Origin: an uncultured Anaerolineae bacterium
Lineage (GTDB): Bacteria > Chloroflexota > Anaerolineae > Aggregatilineales > Phototrophicaceae
Reading direction: 5' to 3'
Length of the DNA: 64,000 nucleotides
NCBI GenBank assembly: GCA_934216615.1
Contig: CAKQCB010000003.1
Location: 124,001-188,000, forward strand
In this document: positions 10,332 through 17,621 of the stretch, piece by piece
Numbering within the stretch: position 1 is the first letter of the stretch
Layout: the number at the start of each line of letters is the position of its first letter
Notes under the pieces: generated by a model
What the model saw: only the letters and a program-made list of their open reading frames with translations
Databases searched by the model: none
Told to the model about the DNA's origin: nothing
Translations under genes and position numbers: made by a program

Positions 10332-10883
10332 TTAGCTTTCGCTTTGTTGACCGCCGCCGATGACCTTATTGCGAATCCCAATCAAACCCTTCAAAACCTT
10401 TTGGCTGGCCGTAAGTTTATCTAATTCCGACAAACCCACTTCATACGTTGCCGCGCCTGCTCCTAGTTTACCATCACGGACTTGTAAATCCGCCATTGCA
10501 ATTAAGGTTTCACCGTGTAATTTGCGTTCGCCAATCTCTTGGAATAAATCGGCCGCTTGACGGTAGCTTTGATAGGCCTGTTCTTTGTCGCCCATCGCGA
10601 CGTACACACCGCCTAAATTGCCCAATGCCATCGCGGTACGGCGGGCATCGTCTAATTCGACAAACACCTGAAGCGCTTCTTGCATCACATCTAACGCCTT
10701 TTGATTTTCACCCAAAGCGCGATGAACTAAGCCGATATTGGACTTCATTTCTGCAACCATGTCATTTTGACCTTCAGTTGCATAAGCTTCGGCCGCTTCA
10801 TGAAAAGTCGCCACTGCTTCTTCATAATCTTTTTGTTGAAAGAGTTTTACACCCTTTTCTTGTAATTCTTTGGCACTCGCCAT
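10332..10883 (-). CDS. Tetratricopeptide repeat protein
   Basis: 183 residues, mostly helical, with four tandem TPR-like units (about 1-145), recognisable by the spacing of small and aromatic residues, for example AVATFHEAAEAYATEG and ALGNLGGVYVAMGD. There is no signal peptide or membrane segment, so it is a cytoplasmic scaffold. The start ATG 10883 has AAGGAG 8 bases upstream. It lies 29 bases after the HTH regulator on the same strand, suggesting a regulator/partner pair. Confidence 0.85.
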   Translation of the reverse strand: MASAKELQEKGVKLFQQKDYEEAVATFHEAAEAYATEGQNDMVAEMKSNIGLVHRALGENQKALDVMQEALQVFVELDDARRTAMALGNLGGVYVAMGDKEQAYQSYRQAADLFQEIGERKLHGETLIAMADLQVRDGKLGAGAATYEVGLSELDKLTASQKVLKGLIGIRNKVIGGGQQSES

Positions 10884-10912
10884 GAATTTAACTCCTTGCC
10901 TGTGATGTGTGG

Positions 10913-11665
10913 TTACATAGTGATGTTGAGGACGCTTTCACCCACGCGCCGCAAACGATCCACCGGCATTTGAGCGAGCATCATTGCAATTTCGATAAAG
11001 CCAGCATTGAGGGGGTTGGCCGCAAATTTGCGCAGTTCTTCCGGCATTTCGATGAAATGCTTCCATTCCTCACGCATAGACAACATCGTACCGATTTGAC
11101 TGCTGTTCTCTAAAAAGTGGCTGAGGTTCTTCCCCACGCTATGCGCAATCATTTGCAGATAGTGCATGGGAATCGGCTCTTGTCCACTCTCATATAGGGA
11201 TAACTGCTCAACAGAAAGCGCAGTTTCATTGGCGATGGCTTCTAAGGTAAGCCCTTTTTCATCACGCGCTTGGTGAATCATCGCGCCGATCATACGATCT
11301 CGCAAAGCGACGAACTCTGCCTGCACAGTCGAATAATCACGATAATCTGCTTCTTTGGTTTGTGTCCCCCAAAAGTGACTGACAGGGACATCCAAATAAA
11401 ACGCAAGTAATTCCAACTGGGACAAAGAAGGGGTTTCATCCCCTGTTTCCCAAGTCTCAATTTGTTCGGGCGTGACGTTTAATAGACGAGCACAATCTTC
11501 CAGTGACCGTCCAATGCTCACCCGCGCATCGCGCAGTAACACCCCAACAATACGCGCACGCAGTTGGTATTCTTCCGCGGGGTTCACGGCATATTCTACT
11601 TCGGCAGCTTGTGCTTGCGCTTCGCGCTTCGCTTTAAACTGTGCGGAAATATCCTGAAATTCCAT
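10913..11665 (-). CDS. Regulator with two tandem XRE-type HTH domains
   Basis: 250 residues with two Cro/C1-type helix-turn-helix modules in one chain: about 35-100 (SIGRSLEDCARLLNVTPEQI) and about 120-190 (GLTLEAIANETALSVEQLS). Both contain the usual glycine or acidic turn and the downstream YESGQE/WETGDE motif. The tail is helical without a known effector domain. A chain with two DNA-binding units could bind a palindrome as a monomer. A 7-bp-arm inverted repeat overlaps the predicted promoter just upstream, so autoregulation is plausible. Confidence 0.87.
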   Translation of the reverse strand: MEFQDISAQFKAKREAQAQAAEVEYAVNPAEEYQLRARIVGVLLRDARVSIGRSLEDCARLLNVTPEQIETWETGDETPSLSQLELLAFYLDVPVSHFWGTQTKEADYRDYSTVQAEFVALRDRMIGAMIHQARDEKGLTLEAIANETALSVEQLSLYESGQEPIPMHYLQMIAHSVGKNLSHFLENSSQIGTMLSMREEWKHFIEMPEELRKFAANPLNAGFIEIAMMLAQMPVDRLRRVGESVLNITM

Positions 11666-11701
11666 ATTCTTGCCCTCACTGTTTCACTTGCAATGAGACA
11701 A

Positions 11702-11742
11702 ATCATCTGTAGATGATACCAGAACATAGCTTGATGATACAA
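11702..11742 (-). promoter_or_regulatory. Putative promoter with overlapping operator for the double-HTH gene
   Basis: On the minus strand, TTGTAT (11737-11742) and TATCAT (11713-11718) are 18 bases apart. The inverted repeat ATCATCT-GT-AGATGAT (11702-11717) covers the -10 element, as expected for an autorepressor site. Promoter and operator are both inferred from sequence only. Confidence 0.4.
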
Positions 11743-11812
11743 CGCACGCCCACCAATAATTCATGAAGAATAGGTTCTTAACAGGACTAAAGCGTTACAT
11801 CATGTTTTACAA

Positions 11813-11850
11813 AAACAGACGTGGGGAGGACGCCTACCCCACGTCTGTTT
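11813..11850 (-). terminator. Intrinsic terminator of the KimA-like gene
   Basis: On the minus strand a 14-bp perfect stem (AAACAGACGTGGGG / CCCCACGTCTGTTT) with a 10-base loop is followed by further T residues, five bases after the kimA-like stop codon. Confidence 0.88.
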
Positions 11851-11854
11851 GATA

Positions 11855-13954
11855 TTACGCTTCTTCTTCAGGGGGTGTTTCTGGAGAAACTGGCGGGAGT
11901 ATTTGAGGTTCAACCGCTTTGAACACCACCGTTTGCTGGGTATGACGTGCTTTTGAAATCGCGTTTCCTTGGGGCAGATTGGTCACCCGCTGGCCCGCTT
12001 GTGAGGGTTGAATATCGTTTTCATCGCCATTCAACATCGGTTCGTACAGCACATCGCCAATGCGGTACGGCACGGTGATCACCGCACGGCCACGCCCAAA
12101 CTCGATCTGGTCTTGATACAACGCAGCCCGAATCGCCACTGTAGTCTGGTTATGCAGGAACTTTTCATACCAGCGTTCCACCACAAATTCCGGCATGATC
12201 ACAACGGTAGGCACATCGTCTTCATTTTCCAAGTCGCGCTGGTGCAGATATTTGATTAACGGATGCCCGATCTCGCGGTATTGTGACGGGATAATATCCA
12301 GCGGAATTTCGACATCCCACTGTACCCAGCGGTCAACCAGCGCATCGGTTTGGTGCGGGTCTGTTTCAATGGCGCACACGCGCACGTTGTTGCTAAAACG
12401 AATCGCAAATTCGAGCGATTGTAACGATGCGCGGTTTAAGCTGTTGAGCAAAACGACGACTGGCACATCATTGTTGCTAGGATAATTATCCACGCTCAAT
12501 TTAAAGGGCTGAATCCCATCTAAGGTGAGCGATTGCGCCACTTGTTTATAGTGGCGGTTGATGAACAGGAAGACGCCGACAAAGAAGGGAATCATCACCG
12601 CGACCAGCCAAGCGCCTTCAACAAACTTGGTGACGAGCAAAATACACAACACGATGAACGTGCAGACCGCCCCGAACCCGTTGATGCCCACATGAAATTG
12701 CCAACTGCGGGTCATCACAAAATTGGGATGATGGCGTTCTTTCAGCCAGTGGATCACCATGCCCGACTGTGACAGCGTAAAGCTCAAGAAAACACCGACG
12801 GCATACAGAGGCAGGAGATTGTGTTCGTGCGCGTTAAAGATGATGATCAACACGCTAGCGGCAACCGCTAAGAAGATGATCCCATTACTAAATACCAGCC
12901 GATCCCCCAAGTTGGTCAATTGGCGTGGTAAATAACGGTCATTCGAAATCAACGATGCCAAACGCGGAAAGTCCGCATAGGCGGTGTTGGCCGCCAACGA
13001 CAGGATGAACAGCGTCGCAAACTGCATATAGAAGAACAGTAAAGACCCTTCGCCAAACACACCGCGCGCAATTTGAGAAAGCACTGTAGGGTTGCTTGGA
13101 TCATGGCTCACGACAATCGGGAATGAATTCGCCAAGAAGGTGATACCCAAGAACATCACGCTCAGCATCGTCACCATAGCGATCAAGGTCTTGCCCGCAT
13201 TTTCGCTTTCAGGTTTCTTGAAAGCGGGAATCCCGTTTGAGATGGCTTCCACCCCTGTCAAAGCGGTACACCCACCTGCGAAAGCGCGTAAAACAAGGAA
13301 TAACGTTAAACCGCTCACCGCGTGTTCGGCATTTTCCATCGCCGCCAATGCACTGGGGTCAGTCGCGGGGATATCACCCGTCAAAACGCGGATGATCCCC
13401 ATGCCGATCATGATGAACACGCCGACAACAAACATATAGGTTGGGATGGCGAAGAAGGTTCCGCTGTCTTTGACACCGCGCAGGTTCATCACGGTGATGA
13501 AGACCACAATCGCCAGCGCAATATCCACGCGGATGGGTTCGATGGCAGGGAACGCGGACGCTAACGCCGCCACCCCTGCAGAGACGCTCACCGCGACGGT
13601 CAAGGTATAGTCAATTAACAGAGAGGCCGCCGCAATCAAACCAGCGCCCTTCCCTAAATTCTCTTTCGCGACGATATACGCGCCGCCCCCATTCGGGTAA
13701 GCGTGGATCGTTTGGTAATATGAAAATGCGACGATGATCAGAAGCGCGACGATGCCTATGGAAATGCCCATCGACACGCCTAACGCCCCTGTACCAGCGG
13801 CGATCAAAACAAGTAAGATCGCTTCGGTTGCATACGCCGTAGATGACAACGCATCTGACGAGAATACAGCCAGCGCCTTCAGTTTTGATAACCGCTGATG
13901 AATTGCTTGATTGGATGGAAGTGGTTCGCCTATCAGAAAGCGACGCACATTCAT
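11855..13954 (-). CDS. kimA: KimA-like potassium importer (APC superfamily permease)
   Basis: About 699 residues: twelve membrane helices (about 30-470) and a soluble C-terminal domain (about 490-650) plus a tail. The N-terminal region RRFLIGEPL, KALAVFSSDALSS and YPNGGGAYIVAKENLG match the KimA (YdaO) family closely, as do GCTALTGVEAISN, SNGIIFL and LYAVGVFLSFTLSQ. KimA of Bacillus is a proton-coupled K+ importer controlled by c-di-AMP. I place the start at ATG 13954 (AAGGGG 8-9 bases upstream) rather than the longer in-frame start at 14008. General amino-acid permease is the alternative, but the resemblance to KimA is specific. Confidence 0.82.
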   Translation of the reverse strand: MNVRRFLIGEPLPSNQAIHQRLSKLKALAVFSSDALSSTAYATEAILLVLIAAGTGALGVSMGISIGIVALLIIVAFSYYQTIHAYPNGGGAYIVAKENLGKGAGLIAAASLLIDYTLTVAVSVSAGVAALASAFPAIEPIRVDIALAIVVFITVMNLRGVKDSGTFFAIPTYMFVVGVFIMIGMGIIRVLTGDIPATDPSALAAMENAEHAVSGLTLFLVLRAFAGGCTALTGVEAISNGIPAFKKPESENAGKTLIAMVTMLSVMFLGITFLANSFPIVVSHDPSNPTVLSQIARGVFGEGSLLFFYMQFATLFILSLAANTAYADFPRLASLISNDRYLPRQLTNLGDRLVFSNGIIFLAVAASVLIIIFNAHEHNLLPLYAVGVFLSFTLSQSGMVIHWLKERHHPNFVMTRSWQFHVGINGFGAVCTFIVLCILLVTKFVEGAWLVAVMIPFFVGVFLFINRHYKQVAQSLTLDGIQPFKLSVDNYPSNNDVPVVVLLNSLNRASLQSLEFAIRFSNNVRVCAIETDPHQTDALVDRWVQWDVEIPLDIIPSQYREIGHPLIKYLHQRDLENEDDVPTVVIMPEFVVERWYEKFLHNQTTVAIRAALYQDQIEFGRGRAVITVPYRIGDVLYEPMLNGDENDIQPSQAGQRVTNLPQGNAISKARHTQQTVVFKAVEPQILPPVSPETPPEEEA

Positions 13955-14104
13955 ATTTTTTAATCCCCTTATTCGCACAACGAAAACTCTGTGTACAAAA
14001 AAATGCACACAGAGCCTTTTGTGACACCCTATTTAGTTTTTATTTTAGAGTCTTTTTGCAAAAAGACTGATGAATAAATTATACAAACATCTGTGCGAAA
14101 CATT

Positions 14105-14135
14105 TTTTCACCCCCAATTTATTAGGGGGTGAAAA
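14105..14135. other. Strong GC-capped hairpin between divergent genes
   Basis: TTTTCACCCCC / GGGGGTGAAAA, an 11-bp perfect stem with a 9-base loop. It has no T-run after the stem on either strand, so it is not a standard terminator. It lies in the leader region of the KimA-like gene on one strand and upstream of the small membrane gene on the other. A regulatory role is possible but not shown. Confidence 0.5.
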
Positions 14136-14178
14136 GCAACCTGTGACGCTGTAAACCCCTAGAAAGAAACCCCAAGTC

Positions 14179-14207
14179 TTGAATTCCACTTGCAGTTTCT
14201 CTATAGA
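14179..14207 (+). promoter_or_regulatory. Sigma-70-type promoter
   Basis: TTGAAT (14179-14184) and TATAGA (14202-14207) with a 17-base spacer, 22 bases upstream of the start codon of the small membrane protein. Confidence 0.6.
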
Positions 14208-14229
14208 ATGCAGTACAGTTTCACCTATT

Positions 14230-14415
14230 ATGAAACAAGACAAACAAACATCGACTACGTTCCGCTGGGTTTTCTGGGTTATTCTCGCTGTCATTGTGGT
14301 GATTGCGGTCGTCGCCTTCGTGGCGGCCAACCGCACCTTCACACTGGTGTGCTGTGTAGGTATTCCTTTAGTCGCCGTCCTCATCTTAATGACGGAATCC
14401 AAACGACGAAGCTAA
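14230..14415 (+). CDS. Small two-helix membrane protein
   Basis: 61 residues from ATG 14230; a longer in-frame start at 14179 would lie in the promoter. Residues 12-34 and about 38-53 are hydrophobic, the protein starts with a charged KQDK segment and ends SKRRS. No known family is recognised. A good promoter directly upstream supports that it is a gene. Function unknown. Confidence 0.55.
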   Translation: MKQDKQTSTTFRWVFWVILAVIVVIAVVAFVAANRTFTLVCCVGIPLVAVLILMTESKRRS

Positions 14416-14473
14416 CCCTGCCAAATATCCTGTTACAATAAGCATATAAAAGCACGTTAGTGAGGGTTGAATC

Positions 14474-14779
14474 ATGCCTTTATATGACTATCGTTGTGAA
14501 ACTTGCGGGTCAACGTTCGAGGCGCGTCACGGCTTTCACGAGTCCGCGCCCCCCTGTCCCCAATGCGATTCTGCAGAAGTCAAACGCATCATCACCAATG
14601 CACCAGCCACACTTCAAGGGATGTCGGCCAATGCCGGACGTGGGGGCACCGCCACCCGTGAACAGTTACAAAATAAATGGGCGGAAGAAACGCCTAAACT
14701 AAGGGAAAAGTTAGTGAGCAAACTGGGCGAAGAAACGGTCAACCGCAACCTGCCCAACTTAAATCACAACTACGATTAG
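14474..14779 (+). CDS. FmdB-family zinc ribbon protein
   Basis: 101 residues. The first 45 form a putative regulatory FmdB/CxxC zinc ribbon: MPLYDYRCETCG and CPQCD supply the four Cys ligands. The rest is a charged helical tail. Members are widespread small proteins, first linked to formamidase regulation, of mostly unknown role. A GAGGG sequence precedes the start. Its stop overlaps the convergent methyltransferase stop by 4 bases. Confidence 0.88.
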   Translation: MPLYDYRCETCGSTFEARHGFHESAPPCPQCDSAEVKRIITNAPATLQGMSANAGRGGTATREQLQNKWAEETPKLREKLVSKLGEETVNRNLPNLNHNYD

Positions 14780-15486
14780 CCTTCTTCAGGCTTCACTTTC
14801 CACCATATCCCCGTATTTTCGGGCAGAATTTGCCACTGGTTGGCGACAACTTGGTCTGCAAGCGTGTCCCCAAAGAAAAACCGTGATAACTTTTCCGCTT
14901 CGGCCATATCCACAAATTGATAGTCGGTGCGGATCGTCTTTCTCTGGAAACCAAGCTCAGTTTCTAACCAGTGGTAGAATTCATCCAGTTTTGGCGAAGG
15001 CGCGACAGGGGTTTCACTGCCTGTACCTAACGTCTCTAAGAGAATCGCCACACCTAACGGCTTCAACACACGAAACATCTCATCTACCATTGTTTTCACT
15101 TCAGGTCGCCATTGGTCGCCAAACCAGTCGGTCGCATGACCAAAACTCCACCCCTCAAGGACGAGGTCTACCTGTGCATCTTCGAGGGGCAAAGAACGGT
15201 TATCCGCAACTTGTAAGGTGACGTGCTTCCACCCCTGCGCATCGACCATCCCCTGGGCGATAGAGAGCATGTGTGCGGAAGCATCAAATGCCCATAATTT
15301 TTGTACTTTCGGCGCCAATAAGCGGATTAACCGCCCTGTCCCCGTCCCCATATCGACAGCGATTTTTCCCTCAAACAGGGTGATTTCAGAAAGGGCTTTA
15401 AGAATATTATGTTGATAGTCCTCACGCTGGATCAACGCATCATATTCTGCAGCGTGGGATGCATAAACTTCTTCAAAAGTAGGCAT
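14776..15486 (-). CDS. Class I SAM-dependent methyltransferase
   Basis: 236 residues with the SAM-binding motif I VDMGTGTGRLIRLL (about 44-57), an acidic residue after strand 2 (WAFDAS) and the later motifs LVLEGWSFG and FRVLKPLG. It resembles UbiE/Methyltransf_11-like enzymes acting on small molecules. I chose ATG 15486 because GAGGA is 7 bases upstream; a GTG two codons earlier is possible. The substrate is unknown. Confidence 0.85.
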   Translation of the reverse strand: MPTFEEVYASHAAEYDALIQREDYQHNILKALSEITLFEGKIAVDMGTGTGRLIRLLAPKVQKLWAFDASAHMLSIAQGMVDAQGWKHVTLQVADNRSLPLEDAQVDLVLEGWSFGHATDWFGDQWRPEVKTMVDEMFRVLKPLGVAILLETLGTGSETPVAPSPKLDEFYHWLETELGFQRKTIRTDYQFVDMAEAEKLSRFFFGDTLADQVVANQWQILPENTGIWWKVKPEEG

Positions 15487-15507
15487 GAGCACATCCTCTA
15501 TAAATCA

Positions 15508-15546
15508 AAAAAGACGGCATTGAGCGAAGTTCAATCACCGTCTTTT
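15508..15546 (-). terminator. Intrinsic terminator of the phosphohexomutase gene
   Basis: On the minus strand AAAAGACGG...CCGTCTTTTTTGATT forms a stem with an inner ATTGA/TCAAT pairing, followed by a run of T. It lies 22 bases after the mutase stop. Confidence 0.8.
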
Positions 15547-15567
15547 CTTTCTCATTCTCGATACGGG

Positions 15568-16986
15568 TTACTTACTGAAGCGTTCGATCTGCTCTAACAG
15601 GTGCGACTGATCCACTTCAGGGTATTTGTCCAACAGAACTTTAAAGCGATGGATGTAATCTAACAACTGCGGTTTGGTATAAGCCTCAAAACGCAGGGTG
15701 ATGGCCGGTTGGGTATTGCTGGCACGCACCAAGCCCCAGCCGTTTTCGAATTGAGCGCGAGCGCCATCTAAGGTAGAAACTTCATACGACTTTTCCAGCT
15801 CAGCGCGGATTTCGTCAATAATTTTGAATTTCATCGCATCTGGCGCACTTAAGATCACTTCAGGGGTGGCTTCAAGATGCGGTAATTCCGCGAAGATTTC
15901 CGACACTTTACGTCCATCTTTCGCAAAAATTTCTAAAGCGCGCAGAGCAATCAGCGGGGCATCGTCAAAGCCATAATAATCTTCGCCCGTGAACAAGTGA
16001 CCGCTCACTTCACCGCCCAATGGAGAGCCGATTTCGTGCATCTTGCGTTTCATCAAGCTGTGACCTGTCTTCCACATGACTGGGACACCGCCGTATTCAC
16101 GGATTAAGTCAGGTAGCGCTTGGGTAGATTTCACGTCGAACACAATTGACGAGCCGGGCATACGCTTCAACAGGTCACGAGCGAGAATGGCAAGCAGCAA
16201 GTCGGCATGGATTTGTTTGCCTTGATCGTCCACAAACCCACAGCGATCACTATCACCGTCAAACGCCAAGCCGACATCCGCACCAATTTCTTTCACTTTG
16301 GCGATCAAGTCAACGATCATATTGGGGTCTTCGGGGTTCGGCAGATGGTTGGGGTACGTGCCGTCACTTTCGCAGTATAAACAAGTGACTTCACAGCCCA
16401 ATTCGCGCAACACAGCGGGGAAGTACGTTCCGCTGAGGCCGTTGCCAGAATCGACGACAACTTTTAAGGGGCGTTCCAAGGTCACTTTGCTCTTGATGGT
16501 GAACATATGGCGCTGGATCATTTCATAATCTTTACTCAACTCACCCTGCCCGACGGCGAACGCATCGGTTTGAATCAGGTTGAGCAAATCTAAGATTTGT
16601 TGGTCGGCCAGCGCTAACGAACCGTAAGCCATCTTGATGCCGTTGTATTGCGTGGAAAGGTGGCTACCGGTAATCATCACGCCGGCGGCTTTCCCCTCAT
16701 AACTTGCCGAAGCAAAATAGACTGTCGGGGTGAGCACGTAGCTGATGTCAGTGACATTCATCCCAGTGGATAACAACCCTTCAATCATCGCGCTCTGTAA
16801 AGGCGCGGAAGTTAAACGATTGTCCATGCCCACAAAAACACGTTCAGTTCCAAACTGCTGGGGTAGATACGTTCCTAATGCCTTCCCCACCAAACGGGCC
16901 ACTTCAACCGTAAGTTGTGGGTTATCTCCGGTGACAGTACCCCGAATATCATACTTACGGAAAATCGAAGTTATAATTTCGGCCAT
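15568..16986 (-). CDS. Phosphomannomutase/phosphoglucomutase
   Basis: 472 residues of the alpha-D-phosphohexomutase family, interconverting hexose 1- and 6-phosphates for nucleotide-sugar synthesis. Visible motifs in order: SIFRKYDIRGT at the N-terminus, the phosphoserine loop (ITGSHLST, with Ser-His as in the family), the Mg-binding DGDSDR, the sugar-binding GEVSGH and the phosphate-binding RASNTQP near the C-terminus. The start is ATG 16986 with AAGGAG upstream; an in-frame extension of 50 codons reads like noncoding sequence. It could supply precursors for the nearby glycosyltransferases. Confidence 0.93.
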   Translation of the reverse strand: MAEIITSIFRKYDIRGTVTGDNPQLTVEVARLVGKALGTYLPQQFGTERVFVGMDNRLTSAPLQSAMIEGLLSTGMNVTDISYVLTPTVYFASASYEGKAAGVMITGSHLSTQYNGIKMAYGSLALADQQILDLLNLIQTDAFAVGQGELSKDYEMIQRHMFTIKSKVTLERPLKVVVDSGNGLSGTYFPAVLRELGCEVTCLYCESDGTYPNHLPNPEDPNMIVDLIAKVKEIGADVGLAFDGDSDRCGFVDDQGKQIHADLLLAILARDLLKRMPGSSIVFDVKSTQALPDLIREYGGVPVMWKTGHSLMKRKMHEIGSPLGGEVSGHLFTGEDYYGFDDAPLIALRALEIFAKDGRKVSEIFAELPHLEATPEVILSAPDAMKFKIIDEIRAELEKSYEVSTLDGARAQFENGWGLVRASNTQPAITLRFEAYTKPQLLDYIHRFKVLLDKYPEVDQSHLLEQIERFSK

Positions 16987-17029
16987 GAAAAAGACTCCTT
17001 CATATTTGGACAGAGTAACGTGCTTCTCA

Positions 17030-17605
17030 TTAAAGACTAAAACCGTCACGAATTGCTTTTGCAAAATAAGTAGGCGCGGCGTTATTGAACAGCGCACGGC
17101 ACGCATCATGAATAGAACCGCCTGAACCGCTGACAAAAATTTGATTCGCCGAGCCGATGATGCGGGCTTGTACGCGGCTGTCAGGGTTTTCGATGGGGCG
17201 ATAGATGATGACCAGCAACCAATCCTGAAAGGCCGACTTCGTCAGCCGAATAATCCCGTTCAGCGCGGTATCCGTCTCAGGGTCAATCCAAAGATCATCG
17301 GTATAAAATAAGGGGGAACGGGTCGCGGCTTCGAGCGTCTTAAAAATCTTACGGCCACGCTCAACCCGCTTCCACAGATCACGCAAAGCAACAGGTAATG
17401 TCGCCATATTGATGACCTCATGGCGTTCGTTTCCCCATGTGACTACCGCCGTCCATGTGATTTGTGTATTTTGAGCGGTCGCACGAAGTGTTAAGAGCGC
17501 ATCAGGACTGTATTCCTGCGCCAAATACCCCATTGTTGCCAACCACGCTTGTAACCCATATTGAGGCCGTTTCGGTAACGGCCTCATTGCGATTGTTTCG
17601 TTCAT
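17030..17605 (-). CDS. Uncharacterised protein downstream of the Clp-type ATPase
   Basis: 191 residues, soluble, no signal peptide or membrane helix. I do not recognise a family. The first half alternates short strands and helices (around TWTAVVTWGNERHEV); the C-terminal half includes a Gly/Ser-rich stretch VSGSGGSIHD. It starts 16 bases after the Clp-type ATPase stop on the same strand, so it is probably cotranscribed and may be a partner or adaptor of that ATPase. This is inferred from position only. Confidence 0.7.
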   Translation of the reverse strand: MNETIAMRPLPKRPQYGLQAWLATMGYLAQEYSPDALLTLRATAQNTQITWTAVVTWGNERHEVINMATLPVALRDLWKRVERGRKIFKTLEAATRSPLFYTDDLWIDPETDTALNGIIRLTKSAFQDWLLVIIYRPIENPDSRVQARIIGSANQIFVSGSGGSIHDACRALFNNAAPTYFAKAIRDGFSL

Positions 17606-17621
17606 GCTTTTTTTGTATGCC

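Noticed and set aside
13955..14230. c-di-AMP (ydaO/yuaA) riboswitch upstream of the KimA-like gene
   Set aside because: Looked for the conserved GGGG/AGGG junction elements on the minus strand; only the isolated hairpin is present.
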